From contig JANYLK010000048.1 of assembly GCA_025357875.1 (NCBI GenBank), positions 20,432 through 84,431 of the forward strand: a stretch of 64,000 bases of DNA, given 5' to 3'. Numbering within the stretch: position 1 is the stretch's first letter; each line of letters opens with the position of its first letter. Origin of the DNA: Granulicella sp. (lineage in GTDB: Bacteria > Acidobacteriota > Terriglobia > Terriglobales > Acidobacteriaceae). Shown here piece after piece: positions 51,953 through 63,888 of this stretch. The translations under genes were made by a program, and so were the position numbers. The notes under the pieces are model-generated. The model was not told the origin of the DNA. It did no database searches and saw nothing but the letters and a program-made list of their open reading frames with translations.

Positions 51953-54313
51953 CTATTTCGCCGTCACACTTAGGACGTATGTGGCGGAGCGAGTCAGAAT
52001 TCCATCCGTAGCGACCACTTTCACGGTATAGCTGCCTGGCCCCGTGTACGCCGGGTTTTGAGTCGGCAGTTTGCCTGAACAGCCTGACAGCGAAAGTCCT
52101 ATTGCTGCCAGAAACACCGCCATCAGCGTTCCGCTGAGCATTCCGGCTGAGGTCCTCCGCCTTCGCCACAGCAGCAAGCCACTGCCCAGCCCCACTAGCC
52201 ACAGATATCCCGGGCCGCCAAAGCCTCCAAATCCCACCACGGTGAACTGCGAGGTCGTAGTCATGCTGACTGTAACCGTTGTTGCGGCAGTTGGAGTCAC
52301 GACCGCCGTCGACAGGCCACAACCTGAAGCAGTCGCGCCCGCCACAGTGCACACAAGTGAGACCGGCGCGGCGAACCCGGCAAGCGGCGTTATGGTCGCA
52401 GTTGTACTCGTCCCGTCTCCCGCTACCACTTTGCCCGACGTTGGATTGAGGCTGATCGTAAAGTCAACGCCGTTCCCAGTCAGTGTTGCACTTAAGCCTG
52501 AGTAGAGAAGGCTGGTCGAATTCACCCCGACCGTCCCATTCTGAGGTCCAATCGACGTCGGCTGGAACGTCACTTTGACCGCACAGCTCGCTAATGCCGC
52601 AAGCATACTGCCGCATGCTGTCGTATCCACCGAAAACTGCCCCGTCACCGCAAAAATCGGAACAAGCAGGGGTTTCGGCGCCAAACTCGTTAGCGTTAGC
52701 GTCTGCGATGCGTTCGCGGTCAGATCCAGGCTTCCATAACTTAGCGACGTACCAGAGAGTGAAAAACCCGGCGTACCTGTTCCCGTTAGCGCGGCCGTTT
52801 GTGTGCTTCCTGACGAGACCACAGTAAGCGTTCCAATCCGTGTCCCCAGCTCAGTCGGCGTAAAGGTCACCAGGATTGTACAACTCGCCCCACCAACAAC
52901 TGAGTTGCAGTTGTTCGACTCAACCTTAAAATCCCCCGTAGGCATCGCGGATAACACCTGCGCGGTGAAGCTGGAGTTGTTCGTCCAGGTAAAGGTCACT
53001 GGGTCAGTTGTAAACCCGATCGCCTGTGTACCAAAATCCTTCGTAGTCGGATCAAGCGATGGCTGACCGCCATCGTCGGTCAACTCAAACAGCATGTACT
53101 CCAGCAACTTTTCCTGCGGGGTCATAGGGGTGGATTTGCATTCAGCAGGAAACGACTGACTGGGCGAACTGCCCCCACTCTCCACGTGATATTCATTGTA
53201 AAGGACACGACCGCACTGATTTATCGTCTTGCCCGGTGGCGCAATCGGCGTATCAAACACGAATTGCATGACTGGGCTACCAAAGTTGGTGTTATTCAAC
53301 GTCAACCAAGTTTGGGTGGGTGGATTCACCCCATTCGTATCTTTTCGAAGAGTGGATATCTGCATTTGGCCTGGACTTGTTGATGCGCCAACGTTCTGTA
53401 ACCATTTGGCCAGCGTTTGACCGGCGGTGAAACTAATATTGACCGTTGCCGTGTCCGGATCGGGCGCCAGAGTGGTCGAGGTTCCGATCCAATTAGCAAC
53501 CCCATTGAACGGCGAATTTTTATACATCCACGAATAGCTGAAGTGGCTGGCATAGACGCGACCGCCCAGATTCGCGAAATTTACCAAATTTGTTAGTTCC
53601 GGGGTGGGCTTAAGTAGGTTGCCCCCTTCACAAGGAAGCATCAGCACATCATAGGAGTTGAGAGTCGTGGCATCACCCATCAGCGCAGCCTGAGTCTGCG
53701 TGGCAAAATCAAGGACCACGCCAGACCCAGGAGTAGGTTTCCCAGCCACCGTACCCCCTCCAAAAAGATTGATTCGGCCTCCACCGCCCGGATTGGTAAA
53801 CTCTGACTGATCGATGCCCATCTTGCGCAGCACGCATTCCACTGGGTCGGCGCCGCCAGTGGCGATCGCGATCAGTGGAATGTCTCCCTCATTGTGGTTC
53901 TTAGGCATCACCGCAAAATCGGCCGGCATCGGGTTCGCTACGCAAGCCGTCACGCTCGGGATCTTCAGCTGTTTACGCCACCTGCCCGAAACAATCACCA
54001 GCGGAATATTGCTCGTTGCCGGCACATCGTACAAAGTAAAGCTCCCGTTCACATCCGTTTCGGCGCCGATCACCGGGGCTCCGGACGGAGGGGCTCCAAC
54101 TAACGGACAACTCACATTAGGCGTGAATGCATCTACGGCCGTCGTGGGAATATAGACGGTCACATTCGGCAACGGATCGATTCCGTTGGGGGCGAAGACC
54201 GTGCCGGTCACTGTGGTTCTGGCACCGCCGGTACACACCTGTCCGGGAGCGTGGCCGCAAAAGCCAAGCATAACAAGGATCAAAACAGACAGAAGCGAGG
54301 ACTGAAAACGCAT
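51953..54313 (-). CDS. Exported carboxypeptidase-regulatory/anchor-D protein with C-terminal lipobox hairpin
   Basis: A 786-residue exported protein. The signal peptide starts at the ATG at 54313 (ends GHAPGQ); the frame is open to 54466 but the extra residues are Arg-rich and lack a signal. A CarboxypepD_reg-like domain ('TTVTGTVFAPNGIDPLPNVTVYIP', in part) is followed by a ThuA-like segment ('YDVLMLPCEGGNLL', 'GGRVYASHFSYSW') and two choice-of-anchor-D repeats ('DFGTQAIGFTTDPVTFTWTN', in part). The end, from residue 702, is hydrophobic segment, WRRRR, hydrophobic segment, LSGC (Cys745), and a 41-residue tail with 'GPGSYTVKVVAT'. It shares this end with the two propeller proteins although the rest is unrelated. 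Function unknown. Confidence 0.78.
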   Translation of the reverse strand: MRFQSSLLSVLILVMLGFCGHAPGQVCTGGARTTVTGTVFAPNGIDPLPNVTVYIPTTAVDAFTPNVSCPLVGAPPSGAPVIGAETDVNGSFTLYDVPATSNIPLVIVSGRWRKQLKIPSVTACVANPMPADFAVMPKNHNEGDIPLIAIATGGADPVECVLRKMGIDQSEFTNPGGGGRINLFGGGTVAGKPTPGSGVVLDFATQTQAALMGDATTLNSYDVLMLPCEGGNLLKPTPELTNLVNFANLGGRVYASHFSYSWMYKNSPFNGVANWIGTSTTLAPDPDTATVNISFTAGQTLAKWLQNVGASTSPGQMQISTLRKDTNGVNPPTQTWLTLNNTNFGSPVMQFVFDTPIAPPGKTINQCGRVLYNEYHVESGGSSPSQSFPAECKSTPMTPQEKLLEYMLFELTDDGGQPSLDPTTKDFGTQAIGFTTDPVTFTWTNNSSFTAQVLSAMPTGDFKVESNNCNSVVGGASCTILVTFTPTELGTRIGTLTVVSSGSTQTAALTGTGTPGFSLSGTSLSYGSLDLTANASQTLTLTSLAPKPLLVPIFAVTGQFSVDTTACGSMLAALASCAVKVTFQPTSIGPQNGTVGVNSTSLLYSGLSATLTGNGVDFTISLNPTSGKVVAGDGTSTTATITPLAGFAAPVSLVCTVAGATASGCGLSTAVVTPTAATTVTVSMTTTSQFTVVGFGGFGGPGYLWLVGLGSGLLLWRRRRTSAGMLSGTLMAVFLAAIGLSLSGCSGKLPTQNPAYTGPGSYTVKVVATDGILTRSATYVLSVTAK

Positions 54314-54564
54314 AGTGTGCCAGCCAGGTGATCTATGAGACTGCCTTACCCTGCGGACTAGTCTACGCAGCAATTCAACAATTGCCACGTTTTTTCGCAT
54401 TGCCACGACAATCGCGGGCCCACACCACCTCACCGTTCTGCGAATCATCGCATTTTTTGCCGACAAGCAGATTCACTGACGGAATAGTGCCGCTCCGGTG
54501 ATACTCTGGCGCAGCCGTGTAACGTCACGATTCGGGGAACGTCTATGCCACAAGGGACAAAGGG

Positions 54565-55194
54565 ATGAACGACTCGTCGCCCCAGGGAGCAACCTCCCCT
54601 CATCGCCGCAACCGAGGCGTCGCTGAGCTCTTCCGGCTCTGTCGCCTGCGCCTCATCGTCCTTGCCGCGACCGTGCTCGTAATCTCGACAGCCCTCTTCC
54701 CTGCACCCCAGGCGTGTGCGCAATACCAGACCACGGCCAGCCGTATCGGCGACCTCCAAATCGGGGCGGGCTTTGTATTCGCAAAATCCGACTACAATTT
54801 CACGCCTATCAATCTGTTCGGGGGGGCTCTCTACACGACATTCGACATCCGAAACCACTGGGGCGGCGAATTCAACTTCCGCCACACCCGGGCCTCGTCC
54901 GACTCTACCGTCTACGAGCGCACCTACGAGATTGGCCCGCGAATCTTCCTCGCCCGAGGTCCTCTTATCCCCTACGCCAAGGTCCTCTACGGTCGCGGCG
55001 TCTATAACTTCCATAACAACATCGCCAACGTCGCCTTCAACATGTACACCTTCGGCGGCGGTACCGACTTCCAACTCAGGCGTTCCATCAACCTGCGCGC
55101 CGACTACGAATATCAAACCTGGATGGGATTCCCCATCACGAACCTTCATCCCAGCGTTATCACTATTGGCGTCGCCTACCACTTCCACGAATAG
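54565..55194 (+). CDS. Outer-membrane beta-barrel protein
   Basis: A 209-residue protein with a long Sec signal (about residues 1-52, ending ACAQY; the n-region is unusually long) and an eight-strand-type barrel: alternating strands such as 'DLQIGAGFVFAKSDYNF', 'WGGEFNFRHTRASS', 'YEIGPRIFLARGPLIPYAKVLYG', 'LRADYEYQTW', ending in 'IGVAYHFHE'. This matches the OmpA-N/OmpW-like barrel superfamily. A ligand or partner is not apparent. It is divergent from the anchor-D gene. Confidence 0.82.
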   Translation: MNDSSPQGATSPHRRNRGVAELFRLCRLRLIVLAATVLVISTALFPAPQACAQYQTTASRIGDLQIGAGFVFAKSDYNFTPINLFGGALYTTFDIRNHWGGEFNFRHTRASSDSTVYERTYEIGPRIFLARGPLIPYAKVLYGRGVYNFHNNIANVAFNMYTFGGGTDFQLRRSINLRADYEYQTWMGFPITNLHPSVITIGVAYHFHE

Positions 55195-55614
55195 TCCGCC
55201 TTCACCCACCCGCCACGTTCAGACCTTAGTCACAATCGGCACTGGATCCAACCTGAGGCTTGCGGAAGTCGCAGCGACTCGGATACTTCCAGCCTTCACA
55301 GTCGCCTGCGCCAACTTAACCACTCACACCGGTAGCGTCACAGTATTCCAACCGCTATGCGAACATACAGCCCCGCCGCGAATCTTCTTCCGCGGTGAGC
55401 AGTAACGTCTGTGACGCGGAACACAGACAACCATAGCCCCTGAACGCCGATTGTAGTGGACGAAGATGAATTGTCGCGAGGCGCCTTCTGATTCAAGGAT
55501 GACCCGCACGCCCTCAGCCGATCGAACGCAGTCGCAATCTCGACCGATTGAGCCCACGTACAGCCACCCATAGAACCGTCTCCCTAGAATATTGTTCTAC
55601 CGAGGAGTGGTCCC
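55195..55614. other. 420-base gap before ppdK
   Basis: Only short frames that look like shadows are present. The ribosome-binding site of ppdK (AGGAG, seven bases before its ATG) is clear. I see no RNA gene and no repeat. Confidence 0.4.
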
Positions 55615-58380
<2,766 letters not shown>

Positions 58381-58499
58381 TCGTTCCATCCGCAACAGCA
58401 AGTTGGAGTGCCCGGCAAATTTCGCGCCAGTAAGAAACTCTGGAGACACTGGCATGAGACGAGTCGGGCATCCCTTTTGATCCCGCCGAGTCTCGGAAA

Positions 58500-59981
58500 T
58501 CAGTCCAACACATTCATCCGTGCGCTCTCCATCACGTGTAGCCTCTGTAGGATTTTGCGCGTCAGCCCAGTGATGGGCAGTCCCGAAAGCCTCGACACGC
58601 CTGCCCAATGCAGATCACCAGAGTCCTTGGCGATCGCGCGACGCAATTGCGGCGTCGTCGAACGTGTGCGACCATCCAGTTCGTTCCGCCCTGGCGCAAA
58701 AACCTGCACATAGTAGTTAGTATTCGTGATTGCATGGCGAACCCGTAGCGCCGGTTCGCGCCCCTCAACAGCATCCAGCGGCAATACCGGAAGTTCGAAC
58801 ATCGCCGGCATGATCGACGCACCGGCTCCCCGAAGCGACAGCAGTATCTCGGTCACAGTGCCACGTTTACGCAGATCGAGCAGATACGCAATCGGTACAC
58901 TTCGCTGCGAAGCGCGCTGTGGCGTTGCATGCTCGCCTCGGGTGCGGCACATTTCATAGACAGGACATTTCCCGCACAGCGGCGCACGCGGCAGACACAC
59001 GGTAGCCCCCAACTCCATCATCGCCTGGTTGTGGTCGCCTGGCGGATTGCTCGCCGTGCGAGTTGACGAATCACCGCCGCCGGCCTGCTCGGTCGGACGG
59101 GCTCTGGCCGCCAGCGCAACTCGTTCGCTGGCGTCCCACCCCTTTCCGCCCCGCACTTTGAAAGATGTTGCAGGGGCTAGTGGCGAATTGAGCTCATATG
59201 ACATCAACGGCGAACGAGGCAGCAGCGCCTGTGCCTGGATGCGAATAAACGCCCTCTCTGCTGCGGTAGCCTCATTTCCCCGCCCGGCCAGCCGAAGAAT
59301 TACGCGTTCGACGTTTCCATCAACGACAGCGACCGCTTCGCCAAACGCAATACTTGCGATCGCGGCTGCCGTGTACTCCCCGATCCCCGGCAGCGTTCGC
59401 AACTCTACAGAAGTCGACGGTAATCGTCCTTCCCGCTCCAGCACGATGAACTGCGCTGCTTTGTGCAGCATGCGCGCTCGCCGATAGTATCCAAGCCCGG
59501 ACCACGCAGCCAGAACATCTGCCTCCTCCGCCAAAGCCAAAGACAGCAGCGAAGGAAACCGCCTTAGAAATTCATTGTAGTGTTCAATCACCGCAGCCAC
59601 ACGCGTTTGCTGCAACATGATCTCGGAAACCCAGATGTAGTACGCATCGGTAGTTCCTCGCCACGGCAGGACACGAGCCGCGCTCCGATACCACATCATC
59701 AGCCGGCGGCTAAAGTCGACCGCGTCAATCGCGGACGCAGACTCCGTATCGTTGCTATTATCCGCATCGGTAACTTTGGAAATGGTTCCAGCCGCTGCCA
59801 ATTCTCCAGCACTGTCGTCTCCAGCCCTGGGCCGCTGCGGCGACGTCGAAGACCTTATCTTCGATCCCTTCGCTCGCGGCCCCGCAGTCCCACGACCGGA
59901 AGACGCACCAGCTTTTCCGGCCTTCTTAGGTTTTTCGCTTTCGCCTACCACTTCTTCCACGGAGCCGAGCCGTCGCGCCAT
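58500..59981 (-). CDS. mutY: Adenine DNA glycosylase MutY with extra segments
   Basis: MutY removes adenine opposite 8-oxoguanine. The HhH-GPD core is complete: 'DAYYIWVSEIMLQQTRV' with the catalytic Glu, 'LPGIGEYTAAAIASIAFG', catalytic Asp in 'AVVDGNVERVILR', and the iron-sulfur ligands C-x6-C-x2-C-x5-C near residues 328-344. A NUDIX-like C-terminal domain follows. At 493 residues it is about 130 longer than usual: an Ala/Ser/Lys-rich N-terminal tail of about 90 residues, and an insertion of some 58 residues (about 257-314) between the helices that precede the Cys cluster. The 5' end overlaps the rfbF stop by 37 bases. Confidence 0.92.
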   Translation of the reverse strand: MARRLGSVEEVVGESEKPKKAGKAGASSGRGTAGPRAKGSKIRSSTSPQRPRAGDDSAGELAAAGTISKVTDADNSNDTESASAIDAVDFSRRLMMWYRSAARVLPWRGTTDAYYIWVSEIMLQQTRVAAVIEHYNEFLRRFPSLLSLALAEEADVLAAWSGLGYYRRARMLHKAAQFIVLEREGRLPSTSVELRTLPGIGEYTAAAIASIAFGEAVAVVDGNVERVILRLAGRGNEATAAERAFIRIQAQALLPRSPLMSYELNSPLAPATSFKVRGGKGWDASERVALAARARPTEQAGGGDSSTRTASNPPGDHNQAMMELGATVCLPRAPLCGKCPVYEMCRTRGEHATPQRASQRSVPIAYLLDLRKRGTVTEILLSLRGAGASIMPAMFELPVLPLDAVEGREPALRVRHAITNTNYYVQVFAPGRNELDGRTRSTTPQLRRAIAKDSGDLHWAGVSRLSGLPITGLTRKILQRLHVMESARMNVLD

Positions 59982-60718
59982 AACTCATCCAGATGCGTCT
60001 TATCTCGCAGCGTGTCCATGGGCTGCCAGAAACTTGAATGTCGGTATGCCTTCAACTGACCTTCCGCGGCCAACCGCTCAAGTGGCTGCCGCTCCCACGG
60101 AGTTTGGTCGCCGTCGATATAATCGAGCACCTTCGGCGAAAGCACAAAAAATCCGCCGTTGATCCACGTGCTGTCTCCGGGCGGCTTCTCCCGGAAAGCC
60201 GTGATCGTATCACCATCCATTTCCAGCGCTCCCCATCGAGCGGTCGGCAAAACCGCGGTCATCGTCGCCAACTTCCCATGGGAGCGATGAAACTCCAGCG
60301 TCTTCCCAACATCAATATCCGCCACGCCATCGCCGTAAGTTAGGCAGAATAACTGCTCATCCGCGATGTACTTAGCTGCACGCTTTAGACGCCCTCCTGT
60401 CTGCGTCTCATCCCCAGTGTCCACCAGCGTTACCCGCCATGGCTCCGTCTCGCTCCCTAAAACTTCCATGCGGTTCTGATCCATATGGAACATTACGTCT
60501 GACGTGTGAAGGAAATAGTTCGCGAAGAACTCCTTGATCACGTACCCCTTGTAGCCCAGGCAAATCACAAAGTCGTTAATTCCATAGTGTGAGTAGATCT
60601 TCATGATGTGCCACAAAATTGGCTTACCCCCGATTTCGATCATCGGCTTTGGGCGGACCGACGTCTCTTCGCTGATACGGGTTCCAAGACCACCGGCAAG
60701 GATTACAGCCTTCGTCAC
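59945..60718 (-). CDS. rfbF: Glucose-1-phosphate cytidylyltransferase
   Basis: RfbF makes CDP-glucose from CTP and glucose-1-phosphate, the entry to CDP-3,6-dideoxyhexoses and related sugars of surface polysaccharides. The 257 residues begin 'TKAVILAGGLGTRISEET', followed by 'RPKPMIEIGGKPILWHIM', 'FVICLGYKGYVIKEFF', 'TGDETQTGGRLKRAA' and 'FCLTYGDGVADID'. The GTG at 60718 is the start: GAGGAGA lies at the right distance, while the TTG at 60733 overlaps that site. The length then equals the normal length of the family. CDP-glucose dehydratase is not in the window. Confidence 0.94.
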   Translation of the reverse strand: MTKAVILAGGLGTRISEETSVRPKPMIEIGGKPILWHIMKIYSHYGINDFVICLGYKGYVIKEFFANYFLHTSDVMFHMDQNRMEVLGSETEPWRVTLVDTGDETQTGGRLKRAAKYIADEQLFCLTYGDGVADIDVGKTLEFHRSHGKLATMTAVLPTARWGALEMDGDTITAFREKPPGDSTWINGGFFVLSPKVLDYIDGDQTPWERQPLERLAAEGQLKAYRHSSFWQPMDTLRDKTHLDELWRDGSAPWKKW

Positions 60719-60808
60719 TAATATTCTCCTCAACTCATTTGAAAGAGCCAGTATCGACTCCTCATAATATCAACGAAATCCTAACCCATCTTCGGAAGCC
60801 TTACACTG

Positions 60809-62188
60809 GTGCCCGTGAAGAAGCTCTACCCCAGACGACATTTTCTCAAACAAACGGCGCTCGCAGCAGGCGCCGCAGCCATGCCAATCCGTGGACTCCG
60901 CGGTGCGTTGCTGCACAAATCAGCTGGCGTACTGCCGCACAACCAATGCGTCGCACCCAGACCACAATTCCCGAGCGCCGACCCTGCTTGGCAGATAACC
61001 TGGGACGCCGCACTCGCAGTCCTCGCCGGCAACATCCGCACCATACCGCGCTATGATCATCCAGTTCTCGTCGAAGGTAGTACCTACGCCGGCATCTGGC
61101 AGGAATGCGCGCCCCAGGAAGGCCAAGTCTACGGCACCCTTCAGAGGTACATTGCTCCCCATCCAGGCATCCCCACTCCCCTTGCCATCGCTAGGGCCAA
61201 CCACATGGCCTTCTTCGCCCAGCAGAAGGAAGACGGCCAGATACCCGCCTCGATCAAACTCGCTGATTCAGTGGGTACGACCGGTGGCTACGGCCAAATC
61301 CAGATGGTTGTCCCCATAGCTGCCACCGCATGGGACATTTGCCAACTCATTAATGATCAGGAACTTCTCGAAACAGCCTACAAATGTTGCAGCCGCTGGG
61401 ACGCATGGCTACGCCAGTATCGCGACACCCGCAAGACCGGTCTCGTCGAAGGGTTTTGCACTTACGACACCGGCCACGACAACTCGCCGCGGTGGGCTGG
61501 CATCCCCAACCGTTGCCCCGACGCTGACGCTCGAAAATCACCGGTCATTCCTGGTATCCCCCGCCTCTGTCCAGATCTCTCAGCCACCGTCTACGGTGGT
61601 CGCATCGCCCTCGCCTCCATGGCCCATGCCCTAGGCAAGCCTGACGAAGCCGCACGCTGGCAGGCAGACGCCGAGCAAATCCGCCATCTCATCCTCACCA
61701 AACTCTACAACCCAGAGGATGCGGCCTTCTACGATCTCGACGCGCAGAATAAATTCGTTCGCGTCCGCGGAGATGTCATCTCCCGCGTACTAGGCGAGCA
61801 TGTCGTCGACCCAATCAAAGACAAGGCCGTCTTCGAAGCCGTCTGGACGAAACAACTCCACAACCCCAAAGCCTTCTGGGCACCCTACCCCCTCTCCTCG
61901 ATCGCCATGGACGATCCCACGTTCGTCAGACCCATCCCGCGCAACAGTTGGGGAGGAGCCAGCCAGGCCCTTACCGCTCTGCGCGCCCCCCGCTGGATGG
62001 CCTTCTACGGCAAGCAGGCCGAGCTCACTTACATAATGCAGCAATGGTGTTCCGCCATCATGCGTCACACTGAATTTCGCCAACAAATGGACCCCATGAC
62101 CGGCGACTTCACCCGAGACGACCCCGGCGGCTACTCCCCCGCCGCCCTCACCTTCCTCGACTTCGCCCGCCGACTCAGCCACGGCTAA
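60809..62188 (+). CDS. Tat-exported (alpha/alpha)6-barrel glycoside hydrolase-like protein
   Basis: A 459-residue protein with a twin-arginine signal (PRRHFLKQTALAAGAAA). The remainder resembles the catalytic barrel of trehalase/GH63-like (MGH1-type) hydrolases: 'DSVGTTGGYGQIQMVVP', 'GLVEGFCTYDTGHDNSPRW', 'GRIALASMAHALGKPDEAARWQ', 'LYNPEDAAFYDLD', 'PYPLSSIAMDDPTFVRPIPRNSWGG'. The Asp in 'YDTGHDNSPRW' and a late Asp/Glu are candidate acids. Substrate unknown. The start is GTG at 60809 or 60815; both leave the Tat motif intact. It is divergent from rfbF. Confidence 0.75.
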   Translation: MPVKKLYPRRHFLKQTALAAGAAAMPIRGLRGALLHKSAGVLPHNQCVAPRPQFPSADPAWQITWDAALAVLAGNIRTIPRYDHPVLVEGSTYAGIWQECAPQEGQVYGTLQRYIAPHPGIPTPLAIARANHMAFFAQQKEDGQIPASIKLADSVGTTGGYGQIQMVVPIAATAWDICQLINDQELLETAYKCCSRWDAWLRQYRDTRKTGLVEGFCTYDTGHDNSPRWAGIPNRCPDADARKSPVIPGIPRLCPDLSATVYGGRIALASMAHALGKPDEAARWQADAEQIRHLILTKLYNPEDAAFYDLDAQNKFVRVRGDVISRVLGEHVVDPIKDKAVFEAVWTKQLHNPKAFWAPYPLSSIAMDDPTFVRPIPRNSWGGASQALTALRAPRWMAFYGKQAELTYIMQQWCSAIMRHTEFRQQMDPMTGDFTRDDPGGYSPAALTFLDFARRLSHG

Positions 62189-62218
62189 ACCCGCAGATTT
62201 AAAACGCAGAGAATCCCC

Positions 62219-62356
62219 ATGATCAACGAGCACGCGGCCGCTCACATCACGCTCACACCCGTCAGCAATCGTGATTATTTCAGTTGCGTTGCTTCCCTTC
62301 GGCAATCCACTCCACCGCCTGCGCAATGCGCCGGTCCCGCGTTTTTGGCCGCTTAG
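62219..62356 (+). pseudogene. Possible remnant of a gene start
   Basis: An ATG frame of 45 codons starts 'MINEHAAAHITLTPVSNRDYF', which looks like the first strand of a GNAT-type acetyltransferase, and then runs antisense through the end of the YdeI-type gene and stops. Only the first 20 or so codons look like real protein. It may be the surviving start of a gene truncated at the junction with its neighbour. Confidence 0.2.
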
Positions 62357-62897
62357 CATCCGCAATCTACTCCACATACTCTCGCTTGCAACTCGGACTA
62401 AACACCTCAAACACCTTGCTCGCCACTCTATTCTTTTTCAACGCTGCCATAAGCTCTGGCGACGTCTCCACCGCCTCTTTGGGCGCCTTCACCACACGAC
62501 GCGAGACAGCCATCACAGTCTCGCCGTGCCCATCGTCAATAAATGCGGCCGCCCGCTTCAAGTACGTCGACAACTTTTTATCCGCATGCAGGTTCTTCAC
62601 ACTAGCGATCCACCCTAGTGACCCCATTCCACCTTCCTGCAGCACGCCGTCTTCGCGCAGAACCTTCCCAATCTCCGCGCCCCAGAATCCAAAGCTGCAA
62701 TGCTCCCTGAACGCAGATACGTTGCACAATATCGTCCCGCCATGGAGAAAAAATGGCCGGCTCCACTTTATCTCTTCCAGCACGTCCGGACACGCGTGGT
62801 GTATCCGCGCCCGCAGATGCGTTAACACTGACTGCGCAAACGGCGCCGACTTCGCAATGTATTCGTCTACCCTGGGATTCAAGACTGGCTTGCTCAC
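62280..62897 (-). pseudogene. DUF1801/YdeI-type protein broken by an in-frame amber codon
   Basis: The frame encodes 205 residues, with TAG in place of a Trp codon at 62367-62369. Before it: 'MSKPVLNPRVDEYIAKSAPF', the DUF1801 core 'CPDVLEEIKWSRPFFLHGG' and 'FSPSCKREYVE'. After it, in the same frame: 'IADAKRPKTRDRRIAQAVEW' and 'IAEGKQRN', the normal end of this family (R..RIAQA.EWI..GK.RN). The change is a single G to A. The product, if made, would lack the last 29 residues. The family function is unknown; members are small soluble proteins. Readthrough or a sequencing error cannot be excluded. Confidence 0.75.
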
Positions 62898-62955
62898 GAC
62901 AGCAGTTTACATAGTCTCGAGCCGCAAGCAAGATGTTGTTAGAGAGTCGTATCGA

Positions 62956-63888
62956 CTAGCCCGCCAACTCACCTACAACTCGCGCAACCGACTCTTGCCA
63001 CTCCGGCATCCGCCAGCCGAACATCTGCTCCAGCTTCGTGCAATCGAGAAGCGAGTTCATTGGCCGCTTCGCCGGCGTCGGATACTCTGCAGTTGAAATG
63101 GCTTCCACCGTAGCCAACCTTGCCCTCGGCTCAAGTTGCTGTACCTCAGCAATCGCCTGCACTGCGAGCCCATACCACGTGGTCGCCCCGCCTCCGCTCG
63201 CGTGATAAATCCCATTCAGCGGAAGCGCGACCTCACTCAACGATCTCCCATTCTGTGCAGCTACCCTCTCTATCTGTCCAATCACATGAGCCGTCATCTT
63301 TGCCAACTCAAAGCTCCACGTTGGCGTGCCATGCTGATCACTAACAATCCTCAGATGTTCCTGCTCCCGCGCAAATTTCAACATCGACCGGACGAAGTTT
63401 TTACCCGTGGCACCATATACCCAGCTCGTGCGAAACACAAAATGCGCAGCCTCGCCCGCACTCAGAGCAACTTCACCAGCCAACTTGCTCCTGCCATATA
63501 CGTTCAACGGTCCGATCGGGTCCGACTCTACATACGCCGTCACTTTTGATCCATCGAAAACGTAATCGGTCGAAAAATGTACCACCACCGCACCAATCTT
63601 TGCAGTCTCCGCGGCAAAAACTGCTGGAGCCATAGCATTGATTGCGAACGCCAGCTCAGGCTCACTCTCAGCTTTATCTACCGCGGTGTATGCAGCGGCG
63701 TTCACCACCCAGCGCGGCCCAACCTCACGCATCACCCTACGAATCGAGTCCGCGTCCGTTAGGTCAAGCTCGTCACGGCCCGGAGCAAATACATCGCCGA
63801 CCGACGCCAGCACCCGGATAAGCGCTTCCCCAACCTGCCCGCTGCCACCAGTCACCAGGATTCGCCCGCTCGATAGCTGACTCGTCAT
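62956..63888 (-). CDS. rfbD: dTDP-4-dehydrorhamnose reductase
   Basis: RfbD carries out the last step of dTDP-L-rhamnose synthesis with NAD(P)H. About 310 residues; Rossmann motif 'ILVTGGSGQVGEALI', 'VVNAAAYTAVDKAE', the catalytic Thr/Tyr/Lys in 'VVHFSTDYVFDG' and 'NVYGRSKLAGE', and 'FRTSWVYGATGKNFV'. The ATG at 63888 overlaps the last base of the rfbA stop (TGATG), so an rfbA-rfbD operon is clear. The TTG three bases upstream is less likely. Confidence 0.95.
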   Translation of the reverse strand: MTSQLSSGRILVTGGSGQVGEALIRVLASVGDVFAPGRDELDLTDADSIRRVMREVGPRWVVNAAAYTAVDKAESEPELAFAINAMAPAVFAAETAKIGAVVVHFSTDYVFDGSKVTAYVESDPIGPLNVYGRSKLAGEVALSAGEAAHFVFRTSWVYGATGKNFVRSMLKFAREQEHLRIVSDQHGTPTWSFELAKMTAHVIGQIERVAAQNGRSLSEVALPLNGIYHASGGGATTWYGLAVQAIAEVQQLEPRARLATVEAISTAEYPTPAKRPMNSLLDCTKLEQMFGWRMPEWQESVARVVGELAG

